Below, one piece after another: positions 58,865-64,000 of a stretch of DNA of 64,000 nt. The notes under the pieces were generated by a model. That model saw only the letters and a program-made list of their open reading frames with translations. It was not told the origin of the DNA and made no database searches. A program made the translations under genes and the position numbers. The first letter of the stretch is position 1; each line of letters begins with the position of its first letter. The stretch comes from Chitinophagaceae bacterium UBA4411 (GTDB lineage: Bacteria > Bacteroidota > Bacteroidia > Chitinophagales > Chitinophagaceae), in assembly GCA_002400415.1 (NCBI GenBank), contig DGQP01000002.1:434001-498000 (forward strand). Direction: 5' to 3'.

Positions 58865-59980
58865 ATGAAAAAGAACATTGTGGTTATTGAAGGAGATGGC
58901 ATTGGTCCCGAAGTAACCAAACAATCCGTAAGAGTATTAAATGCTATTGCCGAAAATTTTGGCCATGAGTTTGCCTACAGCTACCAGCTGATGGGCGCTG
59001 ATGCCATTGATAAAACAGGGAATCCCCTGCCCGATGCAACCATTGAAGCCTGCCTGGGCAGTGATGCCGTGTTGTTTGGCGCCATTGGTCATCCCAAATA
59101 CGACAATGACCCGACTGCCAGAGTAAGACCCGAACAAGGCCTGCTGAAATTGCGAAAATCATTACAACTCTTTGCCAATATACGCCCCATCAATACCTAC
59201 CCTTCTTTACAGCATTTATCGCCACTGAAAAGTAAAAACCTTGAAGGGGTTGACTTTATCATCTTCCGGGAACTGACCGGCGGTATTTACTTCGGTGAGA
59301 AGAAGATCAATGAAGAAAAAACAGAAGCCTCTGATAATTGCGTGTATACAAGAGAAGAAATTGAAAGGGTAAGTCACCTCGCTTTCCAGTATGCACAAAA
59401 AAGAAAAAAGAAACTGACACTGGTTGATAAGGCCAATGTATTGGAAACATCCCGGCTCTGGAGAAAAGTGGTGCAGGAAATAGCTGCTGAATATACAGAT
59501 GTTACCGTTGACTATATGTTTGTAGATAATGCAGCGATGCAGATTATTTTAAACCCCAAACAATTTGATGTGATCCTCACAGAGAATATGTTTGGTGATA
59601 TCATCAGTGATGAGGCCAGTGTGCTGAGCGGTTCGCTGGGGCTGTTACCTTCCGCTTCCATTGGTAAAGGCGCTGCCTTGTTTGAGCCCATTCACGGTTC
59701 TTATCCCCAGGCCGCCGGGAAAGATATTGCCAACCCGCTGGGATCGGTTTTATCGGCTGCCATGCTCCTGGAGCATTTCGGGTTAAAAGAGGAAGCAGCA
59801 TTGGTGAAAGAAGCTGCTGAATGGACCCTTCAAAATGGTTTTGTGACAAAAGATATTGACCCGGTTAATTTTTATTTCACCTCAACCCTCGGCGAGCTGA
59901 TCAGTGACTATGTAAGTGGCAAGATTCCGGGCTCAGTGAAAAAAGAAAATATCGAATTGAGAAAATCAACGATCATCTGA
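58865..59980 (+). CDS. leuB: 3-isopropylmalate dehydrogenase
   Basis: The 371-residue enzyme oxidises and decarboxylates 3-isopropylmalate with NAD. Motifs are EGDGIGPEVTKQSVRVL, RPEQGLLKLRKSLQLFANIRP (substrate-binding arginines), DNAAMQIILNPKQFDVILTEN (metal-binding aspartates) and GSLGLLPSASIG. It ends the leuACDB run. The attenuator for ilvE begins about 100 bp downstream. Confidence 0.97.
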   Translation: MKKNIVVIEGDGIGPEVTKQSVRVLNAIAENFGHEFAYSYQLMGADAIDKTGNPLPDATIEACLGSDAVLFGAIGHPKYDNDPTARVRPEQGLLKLRKSLQLFANIRPINTYPSLQHLSPLKSKNLEGVDFIIFRELTGGIYFGEKKINEEKTEASDNCVYTREEIERVSHLAFQYAQKRKKKLTLVDKANVLETSRLWRKVVQEIAAEYTDVTVDYMFVDNAAMQIILNPKQFDVILTENMFGDIISDEASVLSGSLGLLPSASIGKGAALFEPIHGSYPQAAGKDIANPLGSVLSAAMLLEHFGLKEEAALVKEAAEWTLQNGFVTKDIDPVNFYFTSTLGELISDYVSGKIPGSVKKENIELRKSTII

Positions 59981-60077
59981 TAAAGACAGAACGTTTGTTC
60001 TGGTTTTGAAAATATTTTTTCGCATTCAGTTCTTTTTTTCAGCAGGCGGGTGTATTTTTAGCAGGAATACATCCTTC

Positions 60078-60182
60078 ATGGCAAACAGTCGCATCAATAA
60101 TGTCATCCATTTTATAACCACAATTATTATTGTGGTGGTGATTATTATTCCTGCAACGCATGGAGGTGGATATTGTATATGA
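60078..60182 (+). CDS. branched-chain amino acid leader peptide (34 residues)
   Basis: The ATG at 60078 opens MANSRINNVIHFITT followed by IIIVVVIII at residues 16-24 and PATHGGGYCI before TGA. Ten Ile and four Val codons occur in 34, but no Leu codon. The position just before a strong terminator and ilvE makes it an attenuator leader. Stalling in the Ile/Val run (60123-60149) would leave the GGAGGTGG segment (60162-60169) free. The bases TGTATTTTTA 20-30 bp upstream could be a -7 element. Confidence 0.85.
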   Translation: MANSRINNVIHFITTIIIVVVIIIPATHGGGYCI

Positions 60183-60237
60183 ACTAAAACCAACGATACA
60201 AAGAACCCCGCCTCCCAAAAGGCGGGGTTCTTTTTTT
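60162..60237 (+). terminator. ilv attenuator: antiterminator segment and terminator hairpin
   Basis: The terminator is AAGAACCCCGCC (60201-60212) paired with GGCGGGGTTCTT (60221-60232), followed by a T-run to 60237. GGAGGTGG at 60162-60169, at the end of the leader ORF, can instead pair with CCGCCTCC at 60208-60215 and break the terminator. An additional hairpin CCACAAT/ATTGTGG lies at 60118-60135 in the leader. The layout fits Ile/Val-dependent transcription attenuation. Confidence 0.85.
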
Positions 60238-60258
60238 ATACCCCTTAAACAATAAAAA

Positions 60259-61161
60259 ATGGCAGCATATTATAATGAACATACGGTACTGTGGCTGAAC
60301 GGAAGTTTTGTAAAAGCCTCCGAAGCAAAGATGGATCTGTACAGCCAGTCTCTGCACTACGGTTATTCTGTATTTGAAGGTATCCGTTCTTATAGGACGG
60401 TAAATAGTGAGACAAAAATCTTCAAAGAAGCGGAGCATTTCGATCGCCTGAAAAACTCTGCAGCTGCATTGAATATGCCTTACCACTGGGATACCCGGGA
60501 ACTGATTGCTGTAACGTATGAAGTATTGAAAAAAAATAACCTGCAGGATGCTTATATCCGGCCCGTGGTATATGCCCCGGCTAATATGAGTTTCGTGGAA
60601 AATAAAGAATCCTTTATTGTGATTGAAGCCTGGGAGATGCAGCCTTTTCTCGGCGATAAATTATTAAAAGTGATGACCAGTTCATTTCAACGCCCGAATC
60701 CGAGAGGGTTTAAAATCCATGCGAAAGCCGGTGGTCATTATGTGAACTCAATCCTCGCCAGCCAGGAAGCCAAAACCGCCGGTTATGATGAAGCATTATT
60801 AACCGACATGAATGATTTTGTGGCAGAAGGGCCCGGTGCAAACCTGTTCTATGAGAAAGATGGCAAATTAGTAACTCCTGCACTGGGAAATATCTTACCC
60901 GGCATCACCCGGGCTACGGTACTGGAAATATGCGAAGAGTCAGGTATTGAGGTGGAAGAAAAACAATTTACTGTTGAAGAATTAAAGCAGGCGGATGCTG
61001 CTTTTTATTGCGGCACCGCTGCAGAAGTAATTGGCTGGGAAAGCCTGGACGATTATAAGTTCCCGCTGAAATGGAAAGATAGTGTGAGCAGAAAAATTCA
61101 GCTGGCTTATAAAAACCTGGTGACTGAAAAGCCAATAGCAATAATGGAAGCAATTCAATAA
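60259..61161 (+). CDS. ilvE: branched-chain amino acid aminotransferase
   Basis: The 300-residue PLP enzyme transfers the amino group to branched-chain 2-keto acids in the last step of Ile, Val and Leu synthesis. Family features are SLHYGYSVFEGIRSY at the start, the PLP lysine Lys156 in KIHAKAGGHY, EALLTDMNDFVAEGPGANLF and PALGNILPGITRATV. It is the first structural gene after the attenuator. Confidence 0.95.
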   Translation: MAAYYNEHTVLWLNGSFVKASEAKMDLYSQSLHYGYSVFEGIRSYRTVNSETKIFKEAEHFDRLKNSAAALNMPYHWDTRELIAVTYEVLKKNNLQDAYIRPVVYAPANMSFVENKESFIVIEAWEMQPFLGDKLLKVMTSSFQRPNPRGFKIHAKAGGHYVNSILASQEAKTAGYDEALLTDMNDFVAEGPGANLFYEKDGKLVTPALGNILPGITRATVLEICEESGIEVEEKQFTVEELKQADAAFYCGTAAEVIGWESLDDYKFPLKWKDSVSRKIQLAYKNLVTEKPIAIMEAIQ

Positions 61162-61184
61162 CAGAACAAATAATACCGGTTGAT

Positions 61185-61934
61185 TTGACACATTATTTCG
61201 ATAAGAAGTTTGAGTTGGGCTTTTTCGGCATGAATAAGTTTGGGGAAGCGACGCCTGCCTCCATGCTTACATTGCTTGAAGAAACAGCCGCAGAGCATTG
61301 CTTTGCCATCAACCACGGCTTATACGATCTGATCAAGCAGGATATTGGCTGGGTATTGGCTTCAGGCATCATGAACATCGACCGTTACCCGAGGTACAGG
61401 GAAACCATCACCATCCGTACCTGGCTGTCGGAATATACAAGCGTCAGGGGTGTTCGTGAAAATGTGATCTACGATGAACAGGGAAATGTGATCGGCAGGG
61501 CAAAAGGATTGTGGGTGTTTTATGATATAAAGAAGAAAAGGCCGGTGAGAATATTTGACGAGATAAAAAACAAATGGTCATTCAACAGGGAGGAAAGCAT
61601 CCGCCACGACATTGTTAAAAAGATCGATGCCATTGATACGGCATTATACTCCCGTGAGTTCAAAGTAATGTACAGGGATGTTGACATGAACGAGCATGTA
61701 AGCAACCTTAGGTATTTGCAGTGGGTGATGGAGTCGATGCCCGAAGCATTTACCGATCAGTTTTACCTGCATTCAATCGATGGAAGATTTCTTTCTGAAT
61801 TGAAATATGGCGACCTGGTGAAATCGTATACCGATAATGATATAAATGCTGAATCATTTACGCATACCATAAAAGAACAAAGCAGAAATAAAATTTGTGC
61901 TACCGCAAAATCAGTTTGGAAAGCAAGGGCATAA
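61185..61934 (+). CDS. acyl-[acyl-carrier-protein] thioesterase
   Basis: The 249-residue protein has two hot-dog domains in the FatA/acyl-ACP thioesterase pattern: FFGMNKFGEATPASMLTLLEETAAEHC in the first and FKVMYRDVDMNEHVSNLRYLQWVMES in the second, which has the conserved D-x-N-x-H-V catalytic loop. The only start at the right place is TTG at 61185; the next ATG (codon 16) would cut into the first domain. It lies 23 bp after ilvE and 17 bp before ilvD. It probably frees fatty acids from ACP; a link to branched-chain fatty acids is an inference from the operon. Confidence 0.85.
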   Translation: MTHYFDKKFELGFFGMNKFGEATPASMLTLLEETAAEHCFAINHGLYDLIKQDIGWVLASGIMNIDRYPRYRETITIRTWLSEYTSVRGVRENVIYDEQGNVIGRAKGLWVFYDIKKKRPVRIFDEIKNKWSFNREESIRHDIVKKIDAIDTALYSREFKVMYRDVDMNEHVSNLRYLQWVMESMPEAFTDQFYLHSIDGRFLSELKYGDLVKSYTDNDINAESFTHTIKEQSRNKICATAKSVWKARA

Positions 61935-61951
61935 GATGAAAATAAAATACA

Positions 61952-63631
61952 ATGGCTGAATTAAACAAATATTCGAAAATACTGACGCAGGATGTAACAC
62001 AACCGGCTGCACAGGCCATGCTCTATGGCATCGGCTTACAGGATGAAGATTTTAAAAAACCGCAGGTGGGTATCTGCAGTATGGGTTACGATGGCAATAC
62101 CTGCAATATGCACCTGAACGACCTGGCAAAAGATATCAAGAAGGGAGTTTGGGAAAATAACATGGTCGGTCTGATCTTTAATACCATTGGTATCAGCGAT
62201 GGCATCAGTAATGGCACCGATGGAATGCGTTACAGTCTTGTGAGCCGTGATCTTATTGCCGACAGTATTGAAAGTGTTTGTGGCGGATTTTATTATGACG
62301 GATTAATTGCGGTTCCGGGCTGCGATAAGAATATGCCCGGCAGCATCATGGCCATGGGCCGGCTGGACCGTCCATCTATCATGGTATATGGCGGCACGAT
62401 TGCCCCCGGCCATTATAAAGGGGAAGACCTGAATATTATTTCTGCCTTTGAAGCCCTGGGCAAAAAAATTGCCGGGCAAATAGAAGAAGGCGATTTTAAA
62501 GAGATCATCAAACATTCCTGTCCCGGTGCCGGTGCCTGTGGTGGTATGTACACTGCTAATACCATGGCGGCTGCTATTGAGGCATTGGGAATGAGTTTAC
62601 CCTTCTCTTCTTCCAATCCTGCACTAAGTGAAGAAAAGAAAAAGGAATGTTTGGATGCAGGAAAAGCCATCCTGAATTTATTAGAGAAAGATATCAGGCC
62701 CTCCGCTATCATGACACGCAAAGCTTTTGAAAATGCTATTACCGTGATTATGATACTGGGCGGAAGTACCAATGCTGTATTGCACTTAATAGCCATGGCA
62801 AAAAGTGTGGGTGTTGCCTTATCGCAGGACGACTTCCAGGTTATCAGTGATAAAATTCCTGTACTGGCCGATTTCAAACCTTCCGGGAAATACCTGATGC
62901 AGGATCTGCATATACATGGCGGCATCCCGTCTGTAATGAAATACTTATTACAAAAAGGCTTGCTGCATGGCGATTGTTTGACGGTGACCGGTAAAACAGT
63001 AGCTGAAAATTTGGCCGGCGTTCCGGACCTGAATTTTGACACCCAGAAAATTATTTTCCCGGTGGAACAGCCACTAAAAAAAACAGGGCACCTTCAAATC
63101 CTGTATGGTAATCTCGCCGAAAAAGGAAGTGTGGCAAAGATCAGCGGTAAGGAAGGAGAAAAATTTACCGGGCCAGCCCGGGTGTTTGATGGAGAAAAAG
63201 ACCTCGTGGCGGGTATTGCAAACGGAAGAGTAAAAAAAGGAGATGTGGTGGTGATACGATACGAAGGCCCGAAAGGCGCACCGGGTATGCCGGAAATGCT
63301 GAAACCTACTTCTGCCATCGCGGGTGCAGGCCTGGGTAAAGATGTGGCCCTGATCACAGATGGAAGGTTCAGCGGCGGCTCGCATGGATTTGTTGTCGGT
63401 CATATCACTCCCGAAGCTTTTGAAGGGGGACTGATCGCACTGGTGCAGGATGATGATATTATTGAACTGGATGCAGTAAATAACAAGATCACCCTGCAGG
63501 TAACTGACGAAGTGATAACAGCACGGCGGAAAAACTGGAAACAACCGTCTTTGAAAGTAACGAGAGGAGTGCTGTACAAATATGCCAGGTTTGTAAAAGA
63601 TGCCAGTGAAGGTTGTGTAACGGATGAATGA
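61952..63631 (+). CDS. ilvD: dihydroxy-acid dehydratase
   Basis: The 559-residue Fe-S enzyme removes water from 2,3-dihydroxy-acids in Ile and Val synthesis. Cluster and magnesium residues are visible in AVPGCDKNMPGS and HSCPGAGACGGMYTANTM, and the C-terminal ALITDGRFSGGSHGFVVGH is the family signature. It follows the thioesterase in the ilv operon. The next genes of a full ilv operon (ilvB, ilvN, ilvC) would be beyond the window or are separate. Confidence 0.96.
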   Translation: MAELNKYSKILTQDVTQPAAQAMLYGIGLQDEDFKKPQVGICSMGYDGNTCNMHLNDLAKDIKKGVWENNMVGLIFNTIGISDGISNGTDGMRYSLVSRDLIADSIESVCGGFYYDGLIAVPGCDKNMPGSIMAMGRLDRPSIMVYGGTIAPGHYKGEDLNIISAFEALGKKIAGQIEEGDFKEIIKHSCPGAGACGGMYTANTMAAAIEALGMSLPFSSSNPALSEEKKKECLDAGKAILNLLEKDIRPSAIMTRKAFENAITVIMILGGSTNAVLHLIAMAKSVGVALSQDDFQVISDKIPVLADFKPSGKYLMQDLHIHGGIPSVMKYLLQKGLLHGDCLTVTGKTVAENLAGVPDLNFDTQKIIFPVEQPLKKTGHLQILYGNLAEKGSVAKISGKEGEKFTGPARVFDGEKDLVAGIANGRVKKGDVVVIRYEGPKGAPGMPEMLKPTSAIAGAGLGKDVALITDGRFSGGSHGFVVGHITPEAFEGGLIALVQDDDIIELDAVNNKITLQVTDEVITARRKNWKQPSLKVTRGVLYKYARFVKDASEGCVTDE

Positions 63632-63642
63632 TAAATGAAAAC

Positions 63643-64000
63643 ATGAAAGCAACTTACCTGATAATACTGCTGATCAGCTGCATTTATTCAAATGCGCAGG
63701 ATACCGTATTTAAATACTATGATAAGAACTGGAATCCTGTTCCGGTTCAAAATGGGGCAAAATTCTATGGCATATTCGTAAAAAATGGCAGCGTATATGA
63801 TTGTAAGACATTCTACCTGCCATCCATGAAAAAAAGGGGAATTAGTACACAGAAAGACACCACATTTAATAACCCGGCAGGCCAGGTAGTTATGTATCAC
63901 CTGAATGGAAGAATAAGCGATTCCAGTTTCGTTAATACAGACGGGAAAGCTGAATATGTTTATCGCTATTATCCCGGCGGACAATTAAAAATGCAATTAA
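63643..64000 (+). CDS. exported protein with MORN/YwqK-like repeats, cut by window end
   Basis: The ATG at 63643, 11 bp after the ilvD stop, opens a signal peptide (MKATYLIILLISCIYSNAQ) and stays open for 119 codons to the last base. Segments such as VVMYHLNGRISDSSF and YVYRYYPGGQLKMQL resemble YwqK-type repeats. The role is unknown. An ATG at 63635 closes after three codons and is not used. Confidence 0.7.
   Translation, partial: MKATYLIILLISCIYSNAQDTVFKYYDKNWNPVPVQNGAKFYGIFVKNGSVYDCKTFYLPSMKKRGISTQKDTTFNNPAGQVVMYHLNGRISDSSFVNTDGKAEYVYRYYPGGQLKMQL

Overview
The window looks like one chromosomal segment of a Bacteroidota bacterium, most likely a Chitinophagaceae-type member of the Chitinophagales (inference from gene content). 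The supporting signs are a type IX secretion C-terminal sorting domain, many signal-peptide and lipoprotein genes, TAnnTTTG-type -7 promoter boxes, few purine-rich ribosome binding sites, BlaI/M56 regulatory pairs, DUF6702 next to HupE, and typical Bacteroidota forms of GlmM, KdgK and short LeuA. No tRNA, rRNA, CRISPR array or insertion sequence was seen.

Layout. 1-9040: housekeeping and exported proteins (S9 peptidase, RluE-like pseudouridine synthase, PfkB kinase, TlpA-like thioredoxin, a T9SS lectin, an exported AAA-like protein, YqgE, a serine hydrolase). 9101-17659: a compact leftward defence operon coding for a UvrD-like helicase, a PD-(D/E)XK nuclease in an overlapping -1 frame, a type III R-M Mod methyltransferase, a 57-codon ORF and a type III Res subunit. 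18000-31414: central metabolism and envelope genes (aconitase, M56/BlaI pair with its operator, cysteine desulfurase, GlmM, methyltransferase, LTA-synthase-like enzyme). 31545-47766: membrane proteins, two tandem M1 peptidases, an esterase, a VPS10/BNR protein, AroQ, KdgK and CarA.

47767-51058 is the accessory region. It holds palindrome-rich repeats, then an array that looks like integron gene cassettes without an integrase. Two ORFs are each flanked by an exact 10-bp inverted core pair whose variable bases differ between cassettes but match within each one. They are separated by attC-like folded sites of 140 and 200 bp. A third, apparently truncated cassette follows.

51059-55497: a VOC protein, a lipoprotein, a TPR protein and a helical protein of unknown function. 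55697-64000: branched-chain amino acid synthesis, with leuA-leuC-leuD-leuB followed by an ilv operon (ilvE, acyl-ACP thioesterase, ilvD). The ilv operon is preceded by a 34-codon leader peptide rich in Ile and Val codons and a strong terminator, a textbook transcription attenuator.

The points most worth following up are the cassette array, the helicase-nuclease split at an in-register A AAA AAA slippery heptamer with the Fe-S cysteines divided between the two frames, the Ile/Val attenuator, and the exported AAA-like protein with a damaged P-loop. All functional statements rest on motif recognition by eye; no database search was possible.
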